A stretch of 64,000 nt of DNA from positions 1-64,000 of the forward strand of contig NZ_JBLZPK010000027.1 of NCBI RefSeq assembly GCF_049199905.1, given 5' to 3'. A program made the position numbers and the translations under genes. Numbering within the stretch: position 1 is the first letter of the stretch; every line of letters starts with the position of its first letter. Below are positions 16,713 through 24,899 of the stretch, piece after piece. This DNA is from Shinella sp032095155 (GTDB lineage Bacteria > Pseudomonadota > Alphaproteobacteria > Rhizobiales > Rhizobiaceae). The notes beneath the pieces are model-generated. The model searched no databases and was not told where the DNA came from. It saw only the letters and a list, made by a program, of their open reading frames with translations.

Positions 16713-17714
16713 TCACTCGCCATTGACGAAGGCCATGTCGGCGGAGGTGAGCTCGATGGCGCGCAGCTCGCGATTAACGAGGAAATGTTCGTTTTCCTCG
16801 ACCGTATCAGCCAGTTCCACGACGGCGTTATAGCGCATGCGGAAAGCCTCGATGATCTCGTTGACGATCACCTCGGGCGCCGATGCGCCGGCCGACAGGC
16901 CGACGGTCCTGATATCGCCGATCGTCTCCCAGTCGATTTCCGACGCGCGCTGCACGAGCACCGACTTGGTCGCGCCGGCGCGCAGCGCCACTTCGACGAG
17001 GCGCTTGGAGTTCGACGAATTCGGCGCACCGACGATGAGGAAGAGATCGCAGCCCGGAGCGGCCTGCTTGACGGCCTCCTGCCGGTTGGTCGTGGCGTAG
17101 CAGATTGAATCGGCAGCGGGTGCCGTGAGGTTCGGGAAGCGCTCGTGCAGGCGCTTGATCACGCCGGCCGTGTCGTCCACCGACAGCGTCGTCTGCGTCA
17201 CGAAGCCGAGATTGTCCGGATCCGGCGGCGTGTACCTGTCGGCATCCTCGACGGTTTCGATCAGCGAGACGGAACCCTCCGGCAGCTGGCCCATCGTGCC
17301 GATGACTTCCGGGTGGCCGGCATGGCCGATCAGCACGACATGGCGGCCGAGGCGCTGGTGGCGCATCGCCTGCTTGTGCACCTTGGAGACCAGCGGGCAG
17401 GTCGCGTCCAGATAGAACAGGTTGCGGTTTTCCGCATCGGCCGGAACCGACTTCGGCACGCCATGGGCGGAGAAGACGACGGGCTGCTTGCGGTGCTCCT
17501 CGGGGATCTCGTCGAGTTCCTCGACGAAGATCGCGCCCTTGGCCTCCAGCCCTTCCACGACATAGCGGTTGTGCACGATCTCGTGACGCACATAGACGGG
17601 CGCGCCATAGGCCTTCAGCGCCAGCACGACGATCTGGATGGCGCGGTCGACGCCGGCGCAGAAGCCGCGCGGGCCGCACAGCCTGATGGTCAAATCCGGT
17701 CGGTTCTCGTTCAT
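16713..17714 (-). CDS. ispH: 4-hydroxy-3-methylbut-2-enyl diphosphate reductase
   Basis: A 333-residue iron-sulfur enzyme (LytB) making IPP and DMAPP in the last step of the MEP pathway. The three cluster cysteines are in CGPRGFCAGVDRAI, DATCPLVSKVH and DSICYATTNRQ. Conserved histidines (VRHEIVHNRYV, AHGVP, GHAGHPEVIG) are present. The first MEP enzyme, Dxs, is encoded at 54444-56363 in this window. A DUF1304 gene starts just upstream (10-nt gap) and replaces the usual direct surf1-ispH junction. Confidence 0.97.
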   Translation of the reverse strand: MNENRPDLTIRLCGPRGFCAGVDRAIQIVVLALKAYGAPVYVRHEIVHNRYVVEGLEAKGAIFVEELDEIPEEHRKQPVVFSAHGVPKSVPADAENRNLFYLDATCPLVSKVHKQAMRHQRLGRHVVLIGHAGHPEVIGTMGQLPEGSVSLIETVEDADRYTPPDPDNLGFVTQTTLSVDDTAGVIKRLHERFPNLTAPAADSICYATTNRQEAVKQAAPGCDLFLIVGAPNSSNSKRLVEVALRAGATKSVLVQRASEIDWETIGDIRTVGLSAGASAPEVIVNEIIEAFRMRYNAVVELADTVEENEHFLVNRELRAIELTSADMAFVNGE

Positions 17715-17723
17715 GCGTCTCGG

Positions 17724-18089
17724 TTATCCGGCAATGAGGACGGCAACAAGGGCGATGGCTGCGGGAAGCGCCTGAATGACGAAAATTTTCCGCACGGCCG
17801 TTGCGCCCCCATATAGGCCGGCGACCAGCACACAGCCAAGGAAAAACAATTTGATCTGGAAGGCGAAGGCCGGATCGGGATGGACAAGCGACCAGAAGAG
17901 GCCGGCGGCGAGGAAGCCGTTATAGAGCCCCTGGTTGGCGGCGAGCACCTTCGTGGCTTGCGCCTGTGCCGGTGTCATGCCGAAGGCTTTTTGGCCGCGC
18001 GGTGTCGTCCAGAAAAACATTTCGAGGATGAGGATATAGACATGTTCGAGCGCGATGATCGCGACGAGTATGGCTGCGAGTGTCTGCAT
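17724..18089 (-). CDS. DUF1304 inner-membrane protein
   Basis: A 121-residue integral membrane protein with four predicted helices (~1-24, 50-72, 76-97, 99-120). It matches DUF1304: LEHVYILILEMFFWTTPRG, then ANQGLYNGFLAAGL. Function is unknown. It lies between surf1 and ispH on the same strand, 10 nt before ispH, and is separated from surf1 by a palindromic repeat. It looks like a gene inserted into an otherwise conserved neighbourhood. Co-transcription with ispH is likely from the spacing. Confidence 0.85.
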   Translation of the reverse strand: MQTLAAILVAIIALEHVYILILEMFFWTTPRGQKAFGMTPAQAQATKVLAANQGLYNGFLAAGLFWSLVHPDPAFAFQIKLFFLGCVLVAGLYGGATAVRKIFVIQALPAAIALVAVLIAG

Positions 18090-18118
18090 TGTCCCGTTCC
18101 TTCCTCTTCGGTTGCGAA

Positions 18119-18235
18119 AGCCCCTTCATCCGCCCTTCGGGCACCTTCTCCCCACCGGGGAGAAGGAGACAGACGAAACCTCGCATCCTTCCCTTCTCCC
18201 CGCGGGGAGAAGGTGCCGGCAGGCGGATGAGGGGG
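18119..18235. repeat. RIME-like palindromic intergenic element
   Basis: A mosaic of inverted repeats: outer arms ccccttcatccgcc and ggcggatgagggg, and two inner hairpins ccttctcccc-ac-cggggagaagg and cccttctcccc-gc-ggggagaagg. Sequence style and size (~115 bp) match the Rhizobium-specific intergenic mosaic element family (RIME) reported from Rhizobium and Sinorhizobium. It sits between surf1 and the DUF1304 gene. Confidence 0.8.
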
Positions 18236-18266
18236 GTTGCTCGATCCTCGCCATTCCTACGGCATT

Positions 18267-19037
18267 TCAGGATCCCGGGCGATCGCCTTTTGCCCGGAAC
18301 AGCGCGTAGAGGCCGACGCCGACGAGGGCGGCCGCGAGGCCATACCAGGTGACGGCATATTGCAGGTGGTTGTTCGGCAGGTCGAACTGCGTGACGCCGC
18401 CGATCGGCAGGCCCTTCGGGTTCAGGGCATCGCCGGCATCGACGAAGAACGGCACCAGCCTGTCGGCGGCAATGCCGGTGCTGGACGCCATCACGCCGAG
18501 GTCCTTCCAGTAGAAGATGTTCTTGGCGACATCATTGTCCGGCACGATGGAGGACGGCTTTTCGGCAAGGCGCGCACGGGCGAGGCCGGTCACGGTCTGC
18601 TCACCGGTGAGCTGGCCCTGCTTGCGCATTTCCGGCTCCTTCGCCTCGAAGGGCACGAAACCCCTGTTGATGAAGAGGAAGCGGCCGTCGGCGAGCTGGA
18701 GTGGCGTATAGATGTAATAGCCGGTCTGGCCGTTCCAGGTGGCGAAGAAGTGGCGTTCGCGGTTGTTGGCGAAGACGCCGGAGACGGTGACGGGACGATA
18801 TTCGATATCCTCGCCCTTGGCGGCCATCGCCTCGATGTCGGCAAGGCTCACAGGTGCAGCGACCCGGCGCTCGGCAATGTCGGCGAGCAGCTTCTCCTTC
18901 CAGTGCAGACGCTGGACCTGCCAGGTGCCGAGCGACAGCAGGATGGCGAGCGCGATGAAGAAGGCGATGCCCGTCAGGATCACCTTTCCCCGGCCCGCAG
19001 TCGGCCGCGGACGATGGCTTGCCGGAACCTCAGCCAC
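18267..19037 (-). CDS. surf1: SURF1-family cytochrome oxidase assembly protein
   Basis: A 256-residue inner-membrane protein with one N-terminal helix (VILTGIAFFIALAILLSL) and one C-terminal helix (YAVTWYGLAAALVGVGLYALF), flanking a periplasmic domain. Family hallmarks are LGTWQVQRLHWKE, YRPVTVSGVF, the FINRGFVP box and the terminal NNHLQYAVTWYGLA. SURF1 (Shy1) helps insert heme a into subunit I of aa3 oxidase. It is the last gene of the cta cluster and overlaps the DUF983 gene by 8 nt. Confidence 0.94.
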   Translation of the reverse strand: MAEVPASHRPRPTAGRGKVILTGIAFFIALAILLSLGTWQVQRLHWKEKLLADIAERRVAAPVSLADIEAMAAKGEDIEYRPVTVSGVFANNRERHFFATWNGQTGYYIYTPLQLADGRFLFINRGFVPFEAKEPEMRKQGQLTGEQTVTGLARARLAEKPSSIVPDNDVAKNIFYWKDLGVMASSTGIAADRLVPFFVDAGDALNPKGLPIGGVTQFDLPNNHLQYAVTWYGLAAALVGVGLYALFRAKGDRPGS

Positions 19038-19413
19038 GGTCGATCTCGCCGGGGCGGGCGTTGTTGCGGTATTGCAGGGTGATGAGCAGGCCCTTGAGGA
19101 CGCGCGTCAGCGCAAGGCCGAGCACGATGACCAGGGGTATCCACAGCATGAAATGCACCCAGAGCGGCGGATTGTAGTTCACCTCCATCCACAGCGCCGC
19201 GCCGACGACGATGAAGCCGACGATCAGGATCACGAAGACGACCGGGCCATCACCGGAATCGGCGAAGGAATAGTCGAGGCCGCAATTGGCGCAGGCCGGT
19301 TTCACCGTCAGCAGGCCATCGAACAGCTTGCCCTGACCGCAGCGCGGGCAGCAGGCGCGCAGCCCCGCGCTGATGGGATCGACCGGGGGATAGAGTGCCT
19401 TGTCCTCGTCCAT
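19030..19413 (-). CDS. DUF983 zinc-ribbon membrane protein
   Basis: A 127-residue protein with a cytoplasmic zinc ribbon (CCPRCGQGKLFDGLLTVKPACANCG) and two membrane helices (VVFVILIVGFIVVGAALW and WVHFMLWIPLVIVLGLAL). DUF983 genes lie between ctaE and surf1 throughout Rhizobiales, which suggests an oxidase-biogenesis role, but no mechanism is established. ATG 19413 (MDEDKALYPPVDP) is taken; an upstream frame extends to 19542 across the ctaE terminator and is not conserved. Confidence 0.88.
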   Translation of the reverse strand: MDEDKALYPPVDPISAGLRACCPRCGQGKLFDGLLTVKPACANCGLDYSFADSGDGPVVFVILIVGFIVVGAALWMEVNYNPPLWVHFMLWIPLVIVLGLALTRVLKGLLITLQYRNNARPGEIDRG

Positions 19414-19531
19414 TATGCCATTCCAGTCAAAGAGGTCGCTGGCCCTTGGGGCCGATGTCGATAGGTAACGCCGCCCTGCCCGCGCGTCCAACGCAAAAGC
19501 TGCGACAAAGCGGCCGGTCGCCTCAAACGCA

Positions 19532-19555
19532 AACGGCCGCATCGCTGCGGCCGTT
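19532..19555 (-). terminator. Hairpin downstream of ctaE
   Basis: A 10-bp perfect stem (aacggccgca / tgcggccgtt) with a tcgc loop, followed on the minus strand by TTGCGTTTG. It lies 24 nt after the ctaE stop and may end or attenuate the main oxidase transcript before DUF983 and surf1. Confidence 0.6.
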
Positions 19556-19578
19556 CGAAACAGTTTTGCCGTAGCGGC

Positions 19579-20457
19579 TTACATGTGCGCGATCGGCGCG
19601 CCCCAGCCACCCCAGATGTAGATGGAGAAGAAGAGGAAGAGCCAGACGACGTCGACGAAGTGCCAGTACCAAGCGGCGGCTTCGAAACCGAAGTGCTGCT
19701 TGGGGGTGAAATCGCCACGCAGTGCGCGCACCAGGCAGACGATCAGGAAGATCGTGCCGACCAGAACGTGGAAGCCGTGGAAGCCGGTCGCCATGAAGAA
19801 GGTCGCGCCGTAGATCGAGTCCTTGAAGGCGAACGGAGCGTGCGCGTATTCATACCCCTGCACGAAGGAGAACAGCAGGCCGAGCAGAACAGTCAGCGTC
19901 AGGCCGTTGATGAGGCCCTTGCGGTCGTTGTGCAGCAGCGCGTGGTGCGCCCAGGTCACGCAGGTGCCCGAGAGCAGCAGAATGACGGTGTTGTAGAGCG
20001 GCAGGTGCCAAGGATCGAGAACCTCGATGCCCTTCGGCGGCCAGACGCCACCGGTATAGGCGGCGCGCGCGGCCTGGATGGGTTCGGCGGCAAACAGGCT
20101 GGCGTCGAAGAAGGCCCAGAACCAGGCAACGAAGAACATCACTTCCGAAGCGATGAACATGATCATGCCGTAGCGCAGGTGCAGCGAGACGACGCGGGTA
20201 TGGTGGCCCTCATGGGCTTCCTTCACCGTGTCCGCCCACCAGGCATACATCGTGTAGAGCACGATCAAGAGGCCGATGAAGAAGATCCACGGCGTGGCGA
20301 GATTGACGCCGAACAGGTGGAAGGCGCCGCCCGAGATGTAACGCATATAGCCGATGCCGCCGAGCGCCATGACGAACGCGCCGATGGAGGCGAGAAGCGG
20401 CCACGGGCTGGGGTCGATGATGTGGTAGTCGTGTTTCTTCTGGTGCGCATCGGCCAT
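19579..20457 (-). CDS. ctaE: Cytochrome c oxidase subunit III (aa3 type)
   Basis: A 292-residue membrane protein with seven predicted helices, matching CoxC/CtaE: DPSPWPLLASIGAF, WWADTVKEAHEGHHT, SEVMFFVAWFWAFFDASL, and the C-terminal FGFEAAAWYWHFVDVVWLFLF. Subunit III stabilises the catalytic core and the proton uptake route. ATG 20457 (MADAHQKKHDYHIIDPSPW) is preferred because GGGGA precedes it; the frame continues 13 codons further. It follows ctaG by 58 nt. Confidence 0.97.
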   Translation of the reverse strand: MADAHQKKHDYHIIDPSPWPLLASIGAFVMALGGIGYMRYISGGAFHLFGVNLATPWIFFIGLLIVLYTMYAWWADTVKEAHEGHHTRVVSLHLRYGMIMFIASEVMFFVAWFWAFFDASLFAAEPIQAARAAYTGGVWPPKGIEVLDPWHLPLYNTVILLLSGTCVTWAHHALLHNDRKGLINGLTLTVLLGLLFSFVQGYEYAHAPFAFKDSIYGATFFMATGFHGFHVLVGTIFLIVCLVRALRGDFTPKQHFGFEAAAWYWHFVDVVWLFLFFSIYIWGGWGAPIAHM

Positions 20458-20515
20458 GTGATTGTCCCCGAATGTATCGCGTTCTGTCTCCGGCATAGCC
20501 GGAAACGCATGTCTT

Positions 20516-21124
20516 TCAAAGCTTGTTTACGTCGCCCGCCTTGTTATCCGCAGCCGAAGCCACCGGCTTCGACGCCTCATGCGGATAGAAGGTGTAGGAC
20601 AGCGTGATCGTATGGATGCCCTTCGTCTCCACCGCCTTGACGATCTCCGGATCGACGAAGAAGACGACGGGCATTTCCAGTTCTTCGCCGGGCTTCAGCG
20701 TCGTTTCGGTGAAGCAGAAGCACTGGACCTTGTTGAAATAGGCGCCGGTCTGTTCCGGGGTGACGTTGAACGTCGCCTGTCCGGTCGTCGCCTTGGACGA
20801 ATTGTTGCGCGCCTTGTAGAGGATCTGCACGGTCTCGCCGATCTTCAGCTCGACTTCGCGCTGCACCGGCTCGAAGGTCCAGGGCAGGCCCGGGCCGGTA
20901 TTGGCGTCGAAGCGCACCTTGATCGTTTGGTCGAGAATGACGTCGGAGGCCTGCTCGACGCGCTGCGTCGTGCCGCCGTAGCCGGTGGCCTTGCAGAACA
21001 TCTCGTAGAGCGGCACGGCGGCGTAAGCCATGGCGCCCATGCCGATGACGAAGGAACAGCACATGGCGACAACGGCGCCGTTGCCCGTCTTTTTCTGTTC
21101 GGTCTGTTTCGTATCGCTCATCAT
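20516..21124 (-). CDS. ctaG: Cytochrome c oxidase assembly protein CtaG (Cox11)
   Basis: A 202-residue membrane-anchored periplasmic copper chaperone delivering CuB to subunit I. One N-terminal helix (VVAMCCSFVIGMGAMAYAAVPLYEMFC) precedes the immunoglobulin-like domain with the copper-binding motif VQCFCFTE and the PVVFFVDPEI strand. Two adjacent ATG codons (21124 and 21121) are possible. The first overlaps the TGA stop of coxF, indicating coupled translation. Confidence 0.96.
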   Translation of the reverse strand: MMSDTKQTEQKKTGNGAVVAMCCSFVIGMGAMAYAAVPLYEMFCKATGYGGTTQRVEQASDVILDQTIKVRFDANTGPGLPWTFEPVQREVELKIGETVQILYKARNNSSKATTGQATFNVTPEQTGAYFNKVQCFCFTETTLKPGEELEMPVVFFVDPEIVKAVETKGIHTITLSYTFYPHEASKPVASAADNKAGDVNKL

Positions 21125-21264
21125 CAGCCTGCCATTCCGCCGCCGAACTTGATCAGCGTCACGACATAGAACACGACGACGAGGCCCAGAAGCACCGCGC
21201 CGAGCGCGATGTTACGGCCACGGCGGGCCTTCTTCTGGTTTTCAGTGAGATTTACGGTTTCCAT
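21124..21264 (-). CDS. coxF: CoxF-like small membrane protein of the oxidase operon
   Basis: A 46-residue protein with a basic N-terminus (NLTENQKKARRGRN) and a single helix (IALGAVLLGLVVVFYVVTLI). Small proteins of this pattern lie between ctaB and ctaG across rhizobia and are named CoxF. Its ATG overlaps the ctaB stop (TAATG) and its TGA overlaps the ctaG start (TGATG), so all three genes are translationally linked. A direct biochemical role has not been established to my knowledge; a small assembly or stability factor is likely. Confidence 0.85.
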   Translation of the reverse strand: METVNLTENQKKARRGRNIALGAVLLGLVVVFYVVTLIKFGGGMAG

Positions 21265-22214
21265 TACAGTACCCATCCGAATGACGCGATCAGGCGGTCG
21301 AACATCAGGCCGGAGAAGATCGCGAACAGATAGACGATGGAGAAGGCAAAGAGCTTCTTGGCCGGCACCATCGCGCGGTCGCCCTCCGGCATGCGCAACA
21401 CGCCGATGGAATACCATACGAAGCCGAGGCCGAGCGCTGCGGCAAAGAGACCATAACCGATGCTGGCAAGGCCGAGCCAGGTCGGCACGACGGCGATGAC
21501 GGCGGTCAGGACCGCATAGATGACGATCTGCACCTTCGTGGTGGCTTCGCCCGAAACGTTCGGCAGCATCGGCACGCCGACGGCCTCGTAATCGCGCATC
21601 TTGAACAGCGCCAGCGCCCAGAAATGCGCCGGGGTCCAAAGGAAGGTGATGAGGAAGAGCACGACGCTCTCGATGGAGACGCCGCCCGTTACGCAGGCCC
21701 AGCCGATCATCGGCGGGAAGGCGCCGGCGGCACCGCCGATGACGATGTTCTGCGGCGTCGAGCGCTTGAGCCACATCGTATAGACGACGGCATAAAAGAA
21801 GATGGTGAAGGCGAGCAGGCCAGCCGACAGCCAGTTGACCGCAAGGCCGAGGATACAGACCGAGAAGGCCGAGAGCGTCAGGCCGAAGGCGAGCGCCTCT
21901 TCCGGCCGGATGCGGCCCGAGGGGATCGGACGCTTGGCCGTGCGGGTCATGACCGCATCGATATCGGCGTCGTACCACATGTTGAGCGCCCCGGAGGCTC
22001 CGGCGCCCACGGCGATACAGAGAATGGCGATGGCGCCGATGAACGGGTTGATCGTGCCGGGCGCGACCACCAGGCCGGCAAAGGCCGTGAAGACGACGAG
22101 CGACATGACGCGCGGCTTCAGGAGTTCGAAGAAATCACGCGGCGACGCTTCGGAGAGGTAGACCTCGCCGCCGCCCGGAACCGTTTCGTGATGCTCGATG
22201 ACCGCCATGTTCAT
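21264..22214 (-). CDS. ctaB: Heme O synthase (protoheme IX farnesyltransferase)
   Basis: A 316-residue UbiA-family prenyltransferase that farnesylates heme b to heme o, the precursor of heme a. It has about nine membrane helices. The prenyl-diphosphate-binding motif is NMWYDADIDAVMTRTAKRP, with the second polar loop near LKRSTPQNIVIGGAAGAFPP and the heme-side FLWTPAHFWALA. Two possible ATGs (22214, 22208) differ by two codons. It lies 78 nt after ctaD. No ctaA (heme A synthase) is present in this window. Confidence 0.96.
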   Translation of the reverse strand: MNMAVIEHHETVPGGGEVYLSEASPRDFFELLKPRVMSLVVFTAFAGLVVAPGTINPFIGAIAILCIAVGAGASGALNMWYDADIDAVMTRTAKRPIPSGRIRPEEALAFGLTLSAFSVCILGLAVNWLSAGLLAFTIFFYAVVYTMWLKRSTPQNIVIGGAAGAFPPMIGWACVTGGVSIESVVLFLITFLWTPAHFWALALFKMRDYEAVGVPMLPNVSGEATTKVQIVIYAVLTAVIAVVPTWLGLASIGYGLFAAALGLGFVWYSIGVLRMPEGDRAMVPAKKLFAFSIVYLFAIFSGLMFDRLIASFGWVL

Positions 22215-22292
22215 TCCGTCGCGTTCGACCGGTTCATCCGGTCCTTGATTTATGAGGCCGCCGTAACCGGCGGCCTCGTGTTTACAGAGATC

Positions 22293-23960
22293 TTACTTGA
22301 TCTTCGGGAGCTGTTCCCACTGGTGGAACGGCGGCGGCGAAGACAGCTGCCATTCCAGGGTGTTTGCACCTTCACCCCACGGGTTGTCGCCGGCGACGCG
22401 CTTCTTGGCGAAGGCTTCGAAGACGCCGAAGAGGAAGATCAGGACCGCGAAGGCCGAGATATACGAGCCGTAGGACGACACCGCGTTCCAGCCTGCGAAA
22501 GCATCCGGATAGTCGATGTAACGGCGCGGCATGCCGGCAAGGCCGAGGAAGTGCTGCGGGAAGAAGATCAGGTTCACGCCGATGAACATGACCCAGAAGT
22601 GCAGCTTGCCGATGAACTCGGAATACATGTAGCCGGTCATCTTCGGGAACCAGTAGTACCAGGCCGCGAAGATGGCGAAGACGGCGCCGAGCGACAGAAC
22701 GTAGTGGAAGTGGGCAACCACGTAGTAGGTGTCGTGCAGGGCGCGGTCGAGGCCGGCGTTTGCGAGCTGGACGCCCGTGACGCCGCCGACGGTGAACAGG
22801 AAGATGAAGCCGATCGCCCAGACCATCGGGGTCGTGAAGCGGATGGAACCACCCCACATCGTCGCGATCCAGGAGAAGATCTTCACGCCCGTCGGAACCG
22901 CGATGACCATCGTGGCGAAGACGAAGTAGCGCTGCGTGTCGAGCGACATGCCGACCGTGTACATGTGATGCGCCCACACGATGAAGCCGACGGCGCCGAT
23001 GGCGACCATGGCATAGGCCATGCCGAGATAGCCGAAGATCGGCTTGCGCGAGAAGGTCGACACAATATGGCTGACGATGCCGAAGCCGGGCAGGATCAGG
23101 ATGTACACTTCCGGGTGACCGAAGAACCAGAACAGGTGCTGGAACAGGATCGGGTCACCGCCGTTTTCCGGCGCGAAGAAGGCCGTGCCGAAGTTGCGGT
23201 CGGTGAGCAGCATGGTGATGCCGCCTGCCAGAACCGGCAGCGAGAGCAGAAGCAGGAAGGCGGTGATCAGAACCGACCAGGCAAACAGCGGCATCTTGTG
23301 CAGCGTCATGCCCGGAGCGCGCATGTTCAGGATCGTGGTGATGAAGTTGATCGCACCGAGGATCGAGGATGCACCGGCAATGTGAAGGCCGAGGATCACG
23401 AAGTCCATCGCCGGACCGGGCTGGCCCGAGGTGGAGAACGGCGGATAGATCGTCCAGCCGCCACCCGCGCCATATGCGCCTGCCGGGCCTTCGACGAACA
23501 TCGACAGCAGCACGAGCAGGAAGGCCGGGATGATCAACCAGAACGAGATGTTGTTCATACGCGGGAACGCCATATCAGGCGCGCCGATCATGATCGGAAC
23601 CATCCAGTTGGCGAAGCCGCCGATGAGGGCGGGCATGACCATGAAGAAGATCATGATGAGCGCATGCGCCGTCGTGAAGACGTTGAACATGTGCTTGCCG
23701 CCGTCGATGGCGGCGTCACCTTCGAAGCCGTAGACCATCGCGGCCAGGCCGTGGAAGATCTGGATACCCGGCTCCTGCAGCTCCATGCGCATCACCACCG
23801 AGAGCGTACCCCCGATGATGCCCGCGCAGATCGCGAAGATCAGGTAAAGCGTGCCGATGTCCTTGTGGTTGGTCGAAAGAAACCAACGCTGAAAGAAGGT
23901 AAGCGGCTTGTGTTCGTGGTGATCGTGGTGATCGCCGTGGGCAGCGGATGTTCCGGCCAT
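22293..23960 (-). CDS. ctaD: Cytochrome c oxidase subunit I (aa3 type)
   Basis: A 555-residue heme-copper oxidase core subunit with twelve helices. Visible landmarks are STNHKDIGTLYLIF near the N-terminus, the CuB/cross-linked His-Tyr region WFFGHPEVYILILPGFG, HHMYTVGM, the heme ligands in VVAHFHYVLSLGAVF, and the K- and D-channel segments. It is A-type because of the GHPEVY motif. A His-rich N-terminal tail (HGDHHDHHEH) is present. It reduces oxygen with electrons from cytochrome c and pumps protons. It starts 19 nt after ctaC. Confidence 0.98.
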   Translation of the reverse strand: MAGTSAAHGDHHDHHEHKPLTFFQRWFLSTNHKDIGTLYLIFAICAGIIGGTLSVVMRMELQEPGIQIFHGLAAMVYGFEGDAAIDGGKHMFNVFTTAHALIMIFFMVMPALIGGFANWMVPIMIGAPDMAFPRMNNISFWLIIPAFLLVLLSMFVEGPAGAYGAGGGWTIYPPFSTSGQPGPAMDFVILGLHIAGASSILGAINFITTILNMRAPGMTLHKMPLFAWSVLITAFLLLLSLPVLAGGITMLLTDRNFGTAFFAPENGGDPILFQHLFWFFGHPEVYILILPGFGIVSHIVSTFSRKPIFGYLGMAYAMVAIGAVGFIVWAHHMYTVGMSLDTQRYFVFATMVIAVPTGVKIFSWIATMWGGSIRFTTPMVWAIGFIFLFTVGGVTGVQLANAGLDRALHDTYYVVAHFHYVLSLGAVFAIFAAWYYWFPKMTGYMYSEFIGKLHFWVMFIGVNLIFFPQHFLGLAGMPRRYIDYPDAFAGWNAVSSYGSYISAFAVLIFLFGVFEAFAKKRVAGDNPWGEGANTLEWQLSSPPPFHQWEQLPKIK

Positions 23961-23979
23961 GGATCAGACTCCCTAGGTA

Positions 23980-24864
23980 TTACTGCGCGGCGTTCTGGGC
24001 GACGTCTACGGCCTTCGCCGCACCGTCGACAGACGCCATCAGGGCCTTGTTTGCCTCGCCGACATTCGTCGCGGCGGCAGCAAGCCAGGTATCGTACTTC
24101 TCTTGCGAGACGACGCGGACGGCGATCGGCATGAACGCATGGTCCTTGCCGCAGAGCTCGGAACACTGACCGTAGAACAGGCCTTCACGGTCTGCCTTGA
24201 ACCAGGTTTCGTTGAGACGGCCCGGCACGGCGTCGATCTTCACGCCGAAGGAGGGCATCGCGAAGGCGTGGATCACGTCCGCACCCGTGACGAGCAGGCG
24301 AACATGCTTGCCGACCGGAATGACGATTTCGTTGTCGACGGCGAGCAGGCGCGGATAGACGGCCTTGTCTTCCTTGCCGGCAGCGGCGCGATCGGCATCA
24401 GCCAAAAGAAGGCTGTCGAAGGAAACCGGCTTGTCGCCGACCTGGTATTCGTAGCCCCAGTACCACTGGTAGCCGGTGGCCTTGATCGTCAGTTCCGGCT
24501 CTTCCGTCGGCGCGAGCTGCTTGGTGAGAAGCTGGAAGGAGGGAACGGCCAGGAACAGCAGGATAACGACCGGGCCGAGCGTCCAGACGACTTCGATCAG
24601 CGTGTTGTGGCTGGTCTTCGACGGAACCGGGTTCGCGCTTTCGCGGAACTTCACGACGACGATGATAAGCAGGAGGAGGACGAACAGCGTGACCGGGACG
24701 ATGAACCAGAGTGTGTAATGCTCGAACCAGCTGATCTCTTCCATGATCGAGGTCGCGGCGGGCTGGAGGCCCTTCTGCCACGGAAACGGCTGATCAGCGA
24801 AAGCGGTCGAAGCAAAGAGCAGACAGCCGATCGCGGCCAGAACTGCAAAAGCTTTGTTTTTCAC
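23980..24864 (-). CDS. ctaC: Cytochrome c oxidase subunit II (CuA)
   Basis: A 294-residue subunit with a signal peptide (about 1-25, ending FASTAFA), two helices and a periplasmic cupredoxin domain. The CuA site is GQCSELCGKDHAFMP with the upstream His in VTGADVIHAFAMPSF; the aromatic electron-entry patch is GYQWYWGYEY. GTG 24864 is chosen because GGGGAGA lies 7 nt upstream; a TTG at 24879 is also in frame but overlaps that ribosome site. First gene of the oxidase operon. An FNR/FixK-type box lies 20 bp before the start. Confidence 0.97.
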   Translation of the reverse strand: MKNKAFAVLAAIGCLLFASTAFADQPFPWQKGLQPAATSIMEEISWFEHYTLWFIVPVTLFVLLLLIIVVVKFRESANPVPSKTSHNTLIEVVWTLGPVVILLFLAVPSFQLLTKQLAPTEEPELTIKATGYQWYWGYEYQVGDKPVSFDSLLLADADRAAAGKEDKAVYPRLLAVDNEIVIPVGKHVRLLVTGADVIHAFAMPSFGVKIDAVPGRLNETWFKADREGLFYGQCSELCGKDHAFMPIAVRVVSQEKYDTWLAAAATNVGEANKALMASVDGAAKAVDVAQNAAQ

Positions 24865-24883
24865 AACGTATCTCCCCAAGGCG

Positions 24884-24899
24884 TTTGATTGGGATCAAA
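24884..24899 (-). promoter_or_regulatory. FNR/FixK-type box upstream of ctaC
   Basis: TTTGAT-TGGG-ATCAAA is a perfect palindrome and an exact match to the FNR/FixK/FnrN consensus TTGAT-N4-ATCAA. It lies about 20 bp upstream of the ctaC GTG. A TATAGC hexamer at 24923-24918 on the minus strand could be the -10 box, which would place this operator downstream of the transcription start. That is a repressing position, as expected if the aa3 oxidase is shut down at low oxygen. Confidence 0.65.

Noticed and set aside
18119..18235. Repeated hairpins considered as a small CRISPR or a tandem terminator
   Set aside because: Only two related hairpins, inverted and of the RIME type, with no spacer structure and no cas genes nearby.
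21624..24134. An 836-codon plus-strand frame opposite ctaB, ctaD and ctaC
   Set aside because: It spans three well-defined genes and their gaps on the other strand; its Asp/Arg/His-rich product is a typical GC shadow.
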